From assembly GCF_902167145.1 (NCBI RefSeq), contig NC_050096.1:266622622-266686621 (forward strand): DNA of 64,000 nt. Direction: 5' to 3'. The DNA is from Zea mays (Eukaryota; Streptophyta; Magnoliopsida; Poales; Poaceae). The notes below the pieces were generated by a model that was not told where the DNA came from, did no database searches, and saw only the letters and a list, made by a program, of their open reading frames with translations. Position 1 is the first letter of the stretch; every line of letters begins with the position of its first letter. The translations under genes were made by a program, and so were the position numbers. Shown in pieces: positions 22,569 to 33,663 of this stretch.

Positions 22569-22578
22569 CTATAAATAG
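22569..22578 (+). promoter_or_regulatory. TATA box in the 5' LTR of the LARD-like element
   Basis: CTATAAATAG is followed by a sharp change to GC-rich sequence, as expected of an LTR promoter and transcribed leader. The identical site in the 3' LTR is at 30312-30321. Confidence 0.75.
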
Positions 22579-25070
22579 GGGTGCTCACTTGGGAATTTTC
22601 CATTCCCACCCCTCTATTTTCCCTAGCCGCCACAACCCTTCTCCCTCTCTTCTACTTCAGCCGACGCACACATTTTCGCTGTTCCCTTCTTCCACACGAC
22701 AGCAAGCAGGGAGCTCGGCTCCTCCTCCTCGCCATGGTGCTCGGCACGCCTCCCCACAACAGCAGATCGTCGCTGCCCTCTCTCCCATGGCGGCCTCCCT
22801 TGGGACATCTCCCCCTGTAGGGCGTGGGGAGCCTCCCTGCTCGGCCACACCGCCGGCTGGCCATGGTGCCTCCTGCCTTCTTCCCCACAGTCGGTTGTCT
22901 TCCCCGTGGACCTGCTCGGCGGCGTCCTGCTCTCCCCCTTGGCTTCACCTCCCTCGGCGGCGCCCTTCTTCCCCAAGGGCAGGGAGCAGCCGCTCCCATC
23001 TCCCAGCAGCTCGACCCTGCGAGCTCCCCTCCATGGCTCAAGGCGCCCCTGCTGCGTTTCCCCATGCGAGCTCGAGCTTCTCCCTCCCGGCACCCCTCAC
23101 AGCAGCAGCAACATATCACCATGGCGCCCTTCCTCCTCGGCTCCAATGGTGTGTGGTCGAGCAGCAACTCTGCACGCCCCCTGCTCCTCTTCTCTCTACT
23201 GCGCAGCCCCCTCCCTGTCCATGGCCGCCAGCCCCTGCTCCTCTTCACCGAGCCGAGCTCGTCGTCCCTGCCATGGTGGACGCTCGGCACTCGAGCTCCA
23301 TTCCCCCTGCTTGCGTGCTGCTGCGCAGTGCGTTGTTGACGCTTGCTATGTGCTCGACGAAATGCGCAACAAGCCAGGCGTTGTTGATTCCTTGCAGCAG
23401 CACCGTTCTTCACCTTGCGTCGTCGTCGAGCTTCGCTGCTGTTTTCCCCCATGACCAGCATCCTCGCAGCAGCCCTCGCCCGCTCGGCCCTCCACTCCGC
23501 AGCGCCGTCGTTGTCCCTGCCTAAGCGCCGTCTAAAATTCCTGCAGCAAGCCTCGCCGAGCATTGCCCCGCAGCAGCATGCTCCTTCGCCTCGTGCGTGG
23601 GTGCTCGACGAATCGCAGCAGCGAGCCACGCCCTCCGGCTTCGCTTCGGTCTCCCATGCGCGACGACGCGTTCGTCTTCGCGCCCCATGTGCAGCAACCC
23701 CGACCGAGGTTTGATATGGTGAGCCGATGTGTTATTTTGTGTTAGATCGGGTACATATGTGACTGCGATAGTTATTTTGTAGTCTTAGGGATTTGTCGCG
23801 GATGTATTATTTGATTGTTAAAATGTTTCGTCGTGAAATATTGTGTTTGCGCAGCAAAATTTAATAAAGCCTAAAGCATGCTCGATGACTTCCGTAGCCG
23901 GCTAAGGGGTTAGTTTATGTTAGTTATATCTTATGTATTCATCGTGGCGTAGGATAGCGTGGGTTGAAAATATAAATTATGTGGCATGTGATTCGTGTTT
24001 TAAAGGCGAGAGGTGCGAATAATCGGTTAGTGTTTCACTTGTCTAGTCGATAAATGTGGTCATAAATAATTGTGCTCGACATAAATGTTTGGTCGTTGTA
24101 TCACTTCCTCTATGTTTATAAGTCGAGCCAAAATGCGGGATACTAGTGCTACGCTAGGCGGTGTCCAAATAAATTAACCGATCGATGCGGTAGTGGTCGT
24201 GCGTGATTTATTGTTAGTGAGTAGTTGGAATTCCGAGCTATATGAGGATTATGTTAAAAACTAGTAGGCGGTGTGTAACTGCGTTCGTATGGTGAATAAT
24301 AGGTCGGTAGGTATTGTTGATGCCAGTAGCAAATGTAATCTTATGGAATTTTGCGCCATGTGTAAATGCCTCCACGATAGACCCCAAAAATGTGCTATTT
24401 AGGTGACTTGTGTGTTAACTAATTCAAGTCGAACAATGGTTGAGAAACACTGATCGATCGGCCCCAACCCATGTTCTTGAGTTACGATATCTAAAAAGGT
24501 TCGCTAGGTCTTCTACTGGGATTAGCCAACTCATGTTAAATAAGAGTCGATTTCGTTAAGTGTTTGATATATATGTGTTGTTTCAGATTGCGATGATAAG
24601 AGGCAAGCCGACGTGTAGGATGTATAGCGGGCTATGCCGTTGCTCTAGTTAGCCGACTTGTTAGATGACTTGGTTAAGCGCGTAATCACGATGAATTGCT
24701 TGTTGTGGTCTAAATGCGTATGATTGTGGTCGTGGATGAAAAGTAGTAGTGCTCATGTGATGTCTAAGTTAAAATGCAAATTATTGGGTGAAAAGCGCTT
24801 CGATGTTGATTATCGTGGGGAAACGCGTGGTTAATTGAGTATGGTAAATCTAGAGCACGAAATGACTTAATGGTCCTAGTTTGACTAATTTAACTCTAAT
24901 CAACGGTGAAGTGTTAGAATAATTCAAGTCTCTAGAACACAACTAATTCTTGAATTATATAGGAGCTGAAATTTATTGATTGCTGTTTTGGATTGCACGC
25001 ACTGTTTTCGGTGTGCTGTATGTTTGATGAACTAAATTGTGTTTTCTGTAGATATGTGCTATAGAAAAGT

Positions 25071-25920
25071 GGTAGATAACTTGATTATCTTGCTGGTGTT
25101 AAAATTTGACAGACATAAGTCTGATCGTTTAGGAGTTATGATTTTTATAAATTCAGTGACTGAATCTGTCTAAATTCTGTACAGATTTCAGAAACTGTAT
25201 TGTTTGCCTAATGTAATGTTAGAATCAGTCCTTGTCGATTATAAGGAAGTTGTAGATGCTTTTCTCATCTTGCTTGTGTTAAAATTTCATAACCACAGGC
25301 CTGATAGTCTAAGAGTTATGAATTTTACAAACTGCTTGTTGTGTTCTGTCCACTGACAGAACAGATTTCGAAAACTGAATTGTTTGATTCAGTTCAACAT
25401 GGAATCACCCCTTGGTGATTATAAAAGTTGTGTAGTACTTTTTCTAAGCTTTCCAAAAAGTCTTGGATCACTATTTTTGGTGATCTGAAGATTAAGTTAT
25501 GGATGTTTAAAGTCTGAAGACTGAATCTGTCCAATTCTGGACAGCAAAGCCTTCTAGTGCCTTTTATCCTTAGTTAAATACTGAATCACCTTGAGATGAT
25601 TATAAATGATATGTGGACAATTTCATTACCTTTCCAGAAAGTCTAGGATCACTTTGTTTGGATGTCTGAATCTTCAGTTGTGAATTTTTGAAGTTGCAAG
25701 CCTGAATCTGTCCAAATCTGGACAGAGCTGCTGTGTTTGCACAATTCGACTTTGCTAAGTGTTGAATCATGTTGTGATGAAAATACCAAAGTTGTAGAGC
25801 ACTTTTTAAGCTTTCCAGAAAGTCCTAGTTTGGTATTTTTGGACTAACCATTGAAGAGTTATGATTAAAACAAGCAACTGCTGTATTGCTGTACAAAAAT
25901 CTGCAACTGCGCATTTGATT
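25071..25920 (+). repeat. Five degenerate ~178-bp tandem units inside the giant LTR (copy 1)
   Basis: Units start at about 25071, 25249, 25427, 25608 and 25791, giving lengths 178, 178, 181, 183 and a partial last unit. Each begins GTTGTAG or similar, runs through CTTTCCAGAAAGTC in the later units, a GAGTTATGA-type segment, and CTGAATCTGTCCAA...TGGACAG, and ends near GATTATAAA. The units are strongly diverged from each other but almost identical between the two LTRs, so they predate this insertion. Confidence 0.75.
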
Positions 25921-27889
25921 GTTTTGTTCACCTGTTGGCTAAAAATGCTTAGTTAGCACTTAGCAGACATAGACTTGTAATGTCTAAACTTAGGATAACA
26001 TGTGTTCCATGATTGATGTGTTTGCTTGAGTAGTTAATTGTGGATAGGAATTCCTCCTCTATTGAACTGGTGCTTGGGATGCTTTTGTGTGATAAATAGA
26101 AGAATAATGAAAAGCCGTAGCAGGTTAAATAGATGCTCGTACTTATGGGGTCGTATTTGCGTTGCGTAAATATACAAAATGTTTGTCTTCTTTTAGTGGT
26201 GTTACTGTTGTGCGCTCGATGATAGTGTGTACGGTTATTTATGATGTCTCGCTACTTAGTGTTTAATTCGCTATCGTGTACTTAAAGTATATTGTGCTAT
26301 TTCATTATATTCATACATATGCATCTTGCACCTCATATAGGACCGAGAGATGATGATCGAGCCAGTGATGTGGTGCCAACCACAAGATGCAGTCGGTGGA
26401 CGACCCAAGGAAGGATGGACCTAATCAATGGATGCTCGCCAAGCGAGTACCTCCCCCAGCAAACACTATCTAAGTGTCAAATTAAAAGGCAAGCCCCGGT
26501 TTATGCATAACCGTTATATATGCTATTTTACTGCACTTAATGTTTGTAGGCTTGTATTGTGCACTTAAGTGTAGGAGTTGATTGAAACCTTAGTTGCATG
26601 AACTTAGGATTCCTTTTGAGATGGATACTAGTATGCTAGGTCGAGTAGCTGCTTTATTAAGTAGGATCTCGGTAGAAGACGAGTGATTTTTCTAGCACTC
26701 GCGCGAGGTCAGGCCATTGATTGTACCCACTTTCATATCGTACTGATGTTGGTTGTGGGCAACAATCCATGGGGATTGGTTGTCCACGGGATAAAAATTT
26801 GAATAAGGATTAAGGTGTGGTACCGTGAGTCAAGCGTTTGAACGTACTAAACACATACCGAGAAATATGGTAAATCGGTAAGCCTAGTACCTGAGTGAAC
26901 CTGCCCGCAGACATATCCCCTCACGCGACCTGAGACGAGGTCTCCCATTCCGGTTATGGTGGGTACAAGTGCGGTCACTGCACGACGGCCAGTCGGGGTC
27001 AGTGGGGCATTGTACGCCAAGGCGGTGAGCCCTGATCTGTTGCCAGGGAATCGATGGGGACGGTTGATATGTGTGGGGACGGAGTGCCCCTACATGTCGT
27101 GTGTTTAGGTTTACCTTGCAAGGATAAAAACTCGATTCGAATCGTCTGCTTCTCGCAGCTAATGAGACTGCTTGATCCATGCTGCTACATTGAGTAATAA
27201 GTGGAAATGAGTTGACTGGCAAAAAGGTTGATTGCTTAAAAATGTTTGATACCATGTATGAGTAGCTAGGTACTCATCTAGTTTAAAAGGATCATACTAA
27301 AACTTGAAAAGCTAAAACTTGATTTAGACTCAGCTAGTGCTTTTGGCAAACCAAACCCCTCACCCAAACAGCTGCATGTCTAGAGGTAGAGGAGTAGACT
27401 CCTCACACCGGGTAAGTCTAGCTGAGTATTAGTATACTCAGCCTTGCTTGTGGCACAATTTTTGCAGGTACTCCTTAGGATGATTTGTTGCTGGTGTGAC
27501 TTGGCCTCCATCCCTGCCACCGGGATAGATGGTCGAGTGGGTTATTGCTTCCGCAGGAGAGGACCAGGAGGAGTAGCGTGGCCAGGCTTCGCCATGTTAC
27601 TTGGTTTTCTCCGTTAGTTATTTCCGCTGCATTAAAATTTATGGTTATTATTTCTGAAACTCCGATAATGTAATCACAAATGACACTTATTAAATTTGTG
27701 GTATTATGTTTTATTGTATTTCTCTGTGCCTCACCTTCGAGTGAGCTAGTGGTATTCGATCCTGGTTAAGTGGCCTAGTCGGACTAGATCCGAGGGACTG
27801 ACGGGTTATTCCTGTTTAAGTGTGTTGCTGCCCTTAATGGTGCGACTTGGGCACTTAAGCTGGAATAATTCGGGCGGTTCCGCCACAGC

Positions 27890-27901
27890 TGGTATCGGAG
27901 C
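27890..27901 (+). other. Primer-binding site of the LARD-like element
   Basis: TGGTATCGGAGC differs by one base from the initiator tRNA-Met complement (TGGTATCAGAGC) and lies two bases after the LTR. Confidence 0.85.
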
Positions 27902-29550
27902 GAATACCAGTACAGAGAAGTCAATAAGTCATAATTACCAACCTTTTCTAAAGTAAAACTTGCTAGAAACCAAAGTTGGATAGATCGTCAGGACGATCAG
28001 GATAGACTTATGACGTGAAGCCTTAGGAAATAGATGGGTAGCTAGGTGGCTATTTATATAGGCCATAAAGGCTACTACTACTATTAATAAGGATGCTATA
28101 GAAGCATCCGGAAAATTAGTTAGGTCTGAGAAGACGACTAGAATAAGCATGCATCATGATTGTCGCATTATAAATGTCTCTTGTGCACAAATATGCTTCT
28201 CTCACCTTTATTCCAAGAATAAGAAATTGTGAATAATGTGTTGTATTGCTATGAACTGCAAAAAAATGCCTTACCTCGTGTCAGATTGATAAGTCTTGTT
28301 AGGTCGTGTTATGTGTTTCTCTTGTCTTGCTATCTAGGTGGCATTGCAATTGTTCAACCCTTTTTGCCAATAAAAATTGTTGTCTGTTTTGCCCATCAAA
28401 AGACCCCTTCTTTAAACAACCTAGTGGTTAGCAAGTAAAACCTCAAAAAAAAAATTATGCTTGTGTTAGTGTTTTCTAACCCTTGTGTGTTTTACCCATA
28501 AAGTTACACCTGCACAGCTTATAGAACCCCACAACTTGACCGCTAGACCAACCCAAGTCTCCTTCTGCACATGTTACATAAAAAAAATGTTGTTTGGTGT
28601 CTAGTTGCGCTACCCCTATCAAGGCCATGTTTCTTTCCATAAGTCCTTGCCCCTAAAACGTCATAACATTTCTGTTGATCATCTAGCTGATCTTGTTGCC
28701 TACCTCTCCTTTCGCATGGATCTGGTGATCTTTTTCCTTGTGAGTTATGTGGTGGCTTTGTCATCCGAATCTCTGGATCCCTTAATGATTCTGCCCTATT
28801 ATCTGGGTATCTGCTATAACCCGTTCTCAAGTATCAGATGTTGATCTTGCCTAAATCTCTCAATTCTGGTCGATCTCATGCTCTTCCTCCAAGAATCATG
28901 ACGCCATTTTATCGATCCTATCTCTAAGCAGTGTATCCATTTGGTTCAATGGATTATGCTGTTGATTTTAGTTCTCTCATGTCTCAGCAAGTTGCCAATC
29001 TTGATCTCATGGTTGGTTCCCCTCATATCCACTCTCGTATAAATCTCTGACCTGATAATCTCCGTATTAATCATAAAATAATTCTCTGAGTTCAATAAAA
29101 ATTCTCATCTGATGCTCTTTTGCCAACAATCTTTGCTTCAACTTCAGTCACATTTTCTGAGCCATACTCTCATGGGCTCCATCTATTTATGCTATGTGGA
29201 ATTCTCGTTGGTTACGTTGGTAATGGTGTCATGACTAACGACTGATGGTGCCGCGACGAGACCGAGAGCCTACTATGGTGCACACATGGTTGAGCTTCTC
29301 GGCACGCGCTGGTATCGCAGTTAATAGTCATGATCCCTTACGAGACCATACTGATGTGCTATCTTTTGTGGACACTCTCTCAGAATGACCGCTGCATTTT
29401 GTCTCGATATGTCGCGATATTCTAACCAAATCTATCTTCAGTATCTTGTCAGATCCCATCTTATGAATTTGCGTCTATCTTCAGTCTGGGAGTTACATGC
29501 TTCTCCGCCCTTGAATATCCTCATTCGAATCTCGGGACGAGATTCTTTTT

Positions 29551-29560
29551 AAGGGGGGAA
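29551..29560 (+). other. Polypurine tract of the LARD-like element
   Basis: AAGGGGGGAA precedes GGC and the LTR start at 29564. The upstream block TCTCGGGACGAGATTCTTTT is shared with elements A and B. Confidence 0.87.
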
Positions 29561-30311
29561 GGCTGTGACACCCCAGGTGTCAGTTTTGTGTTACGTCGCG
29601 AGATTTATCCTAATCTCGGATGATCAGTAAAAATTTCTATTTCTCGATCGTGCCTATCTCTGTTTATCAGGCTTTCTCTTGGAAGTTCACCGAATTCAGA
29701 AATTATCGATCGCGAGAAACAACCAATTTTTGAGTGTGTTAAAACTTTTATCTCTCGGAACGGATGCAGACTCGAAGATCAATCTCGACTCATAAATCTC
29801 GTATGAAGCTCATTTAATCAAACTCTCGACGACTGTTATCTGATCTGAGCCCGAATCTAATTCCTCGAAACTTCGATCTATGTTCGACTATTTTATTCGG
29901 ATCCGTACTCTCAAACGGAATACTCAATATGTCGTCCTCTAAATCAATTTTATCCATTTCGGCCAAATATCTTAGGTCCGAACCGAATTCACAACCCCGT
30001 ATCGACAGCGATTTTAAAATATCATGATTCGCTTCTCCGACTAAAATCCAGGGCCGATCAAATCTCAGGGCAATTTAATTTCGAATCACGCGTAGAAAAT
30101 TATTTTCGAGCGAAATCAAATCCAACTCTCGGCCAAATTAATTGCTCAATCGTCCGTTCGCCGAAATCTATTTCGCTCTGTTCTGTGTACAGACAAATTC
30201 CGCGGGAACATTTATTCCGGAAAATATTTAGCGCAGCCCGATTTCGCATTTTGGGCCAGCCCAAACCCAGCCCATTAGGCCCACTAAGGAAACCCTAACC
30301 CTAGCCATCTT

Positions 30312-30321
30312 CTATAAATAG
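30312..30321 (+). promoter_or_regulatory. TATA box in the 3' LTR of the LARD-like element
   Basis: CTATAAATAG, identical in context to 22569-22578. In the 3' LTR it could drive read-out transcription rightwards into element B. Confidence 0.7.
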
Positions 30322-32813
30322 GGGTGCTCACTTGGGAATTTTCCATTCCCACCCCTCTATTTTCCCTAGCCGCCACAACCCTTCTCCCTCTCTTCTACTT
30401 CAGCCGACGCACACATTTTCGCTGTTCCCTTCTTCCACACGACAGCAAGCAGGGAGCTCGGCTCCTCCTCCTCGCCATGGTGCTCGGCACGCCTCCCCAC
30501 AACAGCAGATCGCCGCTGCCCTCTCTCCCATGGCGGCCTCCCTTGGGACATCTCCCCCTGTAGGGCGTGGGGAGCCTCCCTGCTCGGCCACACCGCCGGC
30601 TGGCCATGGTGCCTCCTGCCTTCTTCCCCACAGTCGGTTGTCTTCCCCATGGACCTGCTCGGTGGCGTCCTGCTCTCCCCCTTGGCTTCACCTCCCTCGG
30701 CGGCGCCCTTCTTCCCCAAGGGCAGGGAGCAGCCGCTCCCATCTCCCAGCAGCTCGACCCTGCGAGCTCCCCTCCATGGCTCAAGGCGCCCCTGCTGCGT
30801 TTCCCCATGCGAGCTCGAGCTTCTCCCTCCCGGCACCCCTCACAGCAGCAGCAACATATCACCATGGCGCCCTTCCTCCTCGGCTCCAATGGTGTGTGGT
30901 CGAGCAGCAACTCTGCACGCCCCCTGCTCCTCTTCTCTCTACTGCGCAGCCCCCTCCCTGTCCATGGCCGCCAGCCCCTGCTCCTCTTCACCGAGCCGAG
31001 CTCGTCGTCCCTGCCATGGTGGACGCTCGGCACTCGAGCTCCATTCCCCCTGCTTGCGTGCTGCTGCGCAGTGCGTTGTTGACGCTTGCTATGTGCTCGA
31101 CGAAATGCGCAACAAGCCAGGCGTTGTTGATTCCTTGCAGCAGCACCGTTCTTCACCTTGCGTCGTCGTCGAGCTTCGCTGCTGTTTTCCCCCATGACCA
31201 GCATCCTCGCAGCAGCCCTCGCCCGCTCGGCCCTCCACTCCGCAGCGCCGTCGTTGTCCCTGCTTAAGCGCCGTCTAAAATTCCTGCAGCAAGCCTCGCC
31301 GAGCATTGCCCCGCAGCAGCATGCTCCTTCGCCTCGTGCGTGGGTGCTCGACGAATCGCAGCAGCGAGCCACGCCCTCCGGCTTCGCTTCGGTCTCCCAT
31401 GCGCGACGACGCGTTCGTCTTCGCGCCCCATGTGCAGCAACCCCGACCGAGGTTTGATATGGTGAGCCGATGTGTTATTTTGTGTTAGATCGGGTACATA
31501 TGTGACTGCGATAGTTATTTTGTAGTCTTAGGGATTTGTCGCGGATGTATTATTTGATTGTTAAAATGTTTCGTCGTGAAATATTGTGTTTGCGCAGCAA
31601 AATTTAATAAAGCCTAAAGCATGCTCGATGACTTCCGTAGCCGGCTAAGGGGTTAGTTTATGTTAGTTATATCTTATGTATTCATCGTGGCGTAGGATAG
31701 CGTGGGTTGAAAATATAAATTATGTGGCATGTGATTCGTGTTTTAAAGGCGAGAGGTGCGAATAATCGGTTAGTGTTTCACTTGTCTAGTCGATAAATGT
31801 GGTCATAAATAATTGTGCTCGACATAAATGTTTGGTCGTTGTATCACTTCCTCTATGTTTATAAGTCGAGCCAAAATGCGGGATACTAGTGGTACGCTAG
31901 GCGGTGTCCAAATAAATTAACCGATCGATGCGGTAGTGGTCGTGCGTGATTTATTGTTAGTGAGTAGTTGGAATTCCGAGCTATATGAGGATTATGTTAA
32001 AAACTAGTAGGCGGTGTGTAACTGCGTTCGTATGGTGAATAATAGATCGGTAGGTATTGTTGATGCCAGTAGCAAATGTAATCTTATGGAATTTTGCGCC
32101 ATGTGTAAATGCCTCCACGATAGACCCCAAAAATGTGCTATTTAGGTGACTTGTGTGTTAACTAATTCAAGTCGAACAATGGTTGAGAAACACTGATCGA
32201 TCGGCCCCAACCCATGTTCTTGAGTTACAATATCTAAAAAGGTTCGCTAGGTCTTCTACTGGGATTAGCCAACTCATGTTAAATAAGAGTCGATTTCGTT
32301 AAGTGTTTGATATATATGTGTTGTTTCAGATTGCGATGATAAGAGGCAAGCCGACGTGTAGGATGTATAGCGGGCTATGCCGTTGCTCTAGTTAGCCGAC
32401 TTGTTAGATGACTTGGTTAAGCGCGTAATCACGATGAATTGCTTGTTGTGGTCTAAATGCGTATGATTGTGGTCGCGGATGAAAAGTAGTAGTGCTCATG
32501 TGATGTCTAAGTTAAAATGCAAATTATTGGGTGAAAAGCGCTTCGATGTTGATTATCGTGGGGAAACGCGTGGTTAATTGAGTATGGTAAATCTAGAGCA
32601 CGAAATGACTTAATGGTCCTAGTTTGACTAATTTAACTCTAATCAACGGTGAAGTGTTAGAATAATTCAAGTCTCTAGAACACAACTAATTCTTGAATTA
32701 TATAGGAGCTGAAATTTATTGATTGCTGTTTTGGATTGCACGCACTGTTTTCGTTGTGCTGTATGTTTGATGAACTAAATTGTGTTTTCTGTAGATATGT
32801 GCTATAGAAAAGT

Positions 32814-33663
32814 GGTAGATAACTTGATTATCTTGCTGGTGTTAAAATTTGACAGGCATAAGTCTGATCGTTTAGGAGTTATGATTTTTATAAATTCAGT
32901 GACTGAATCTGTCTAAATTCTGTACAGATTTCAGAAACTGTATTGTTTGCCTAATGTAATGTTAGAATCAGTCCTTGTCGATTATAAGGAAGTTGTAGAT
33001 GCTTTTCTCATCTTGCTTGTGTTAAAATTTCATAACCACAGGCCTGATAGTCTAAGAGTTATGAATTTTACAAACTGCTTGTTGTGTTCTGTCCACTGAC
33101 AGAACAGATTTCGAAAACTGAATTGTTTGATTCAGTTCAACATGGAATCACCCCTTGGTGATTATAAAAGTTGTGTAGTACTTTTTCTAAGCTTTCCAAA
33201 AAGTCTTGGATCACTATTTTTGGTGATCTGAAGATTAAGTTATGGATGTTTAAAGTCTGAAGACTGAATCTGTCCAATTCTGGATAGCAAAGCCTTCTAG
33301 TGCCTTTTATCCTTAGTTAAATACTGAATCACCTTAAGATGATTATAAATGATATGTGGACAATTTCATTACCTTTCCAGAAAGTCTAGGATCACTTTGT
33401 TTGGATGTCTGAATCTTCAGTTGTGAATTTTTGAAGTTGCAAGCCTGAATCTGTCCAAATCTGGACAGAGCTGCTGTGTTTGCACAATTCGACTTTGCTA
33501 AGTGTTGAATCATGTTGTGATGAAAATACCAAAGTTGTAGAGCACTTTTTAAGCTTTCCAGAAAGTCCTAGTTTGGTATTTTTGGACTAACCATTGAAGA
33601 GTTATGATTAAAACAAGCAACTGCTGTATTGCTGTCCAAAAATCTGCAACTGCGCATTTGATT
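32814..33663 (+). repeat. Five degenerate ~178-bp tandem units (copy 2)
   Basis: Same units as at 25071-25920, displaced by 7743 bp in the 3' LTR. Confidence 0.75.

Larger units (their letters stand above)
21821..27887 (+). repeat. 5' LTR of the LARD-like element, 6067 bp
   Basis: It starts TGTGACACCCCAGG and ends GGTTCCGCCACA. The parts are an AT-rich U3 (21821-22560), a TATA box at 22569-22578, a GC-rich leader (22620-23715) with long overlapping ORFs on both strands that have no recognisable domain, an AT-rich stretch (23720-27470) with five 178-bp tandem units, and a terminal part after an acceptor-like TTTTTGCAG at 27477. A donor-like ATG-GTGAGC lies at 23718/23719. No gene is supported. 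Confidence 0.9.
27888..29563 (+). other. Non-coding internal region of the LARD-like element
   Basis: These 1676 bases hold only short ORFs (up to about 95 codons) with no similarity I recognise to gag, pol or other proteins. The primer site is at the left end and the polypurine tract at the right end. The 3' portion (about 28560-29520) is C/T-rich and may be scrambled remains of pol, but I cannot identify any domain. Confidence 0.75.

Noticed and set aside
22589..23629. Long overlapping ORFs on both strands (311 and 325 codons) in the GC-rich LTR leader, repeated at 30332-31372
   Set aside because: Low-complexity Pro/Ser/Ala and Arg/Gly composition, no recognisable domain, open in several frames because of base composition. 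Preservation in the second LTR only reflects recent duplication.
28229..28844. Short hydrophobic ORFs in the internal region of the LARD-like element
   Set aside because: 69-95 codons, no start context, no similarity that I recognise; expected by chance in AT-rich DNA.
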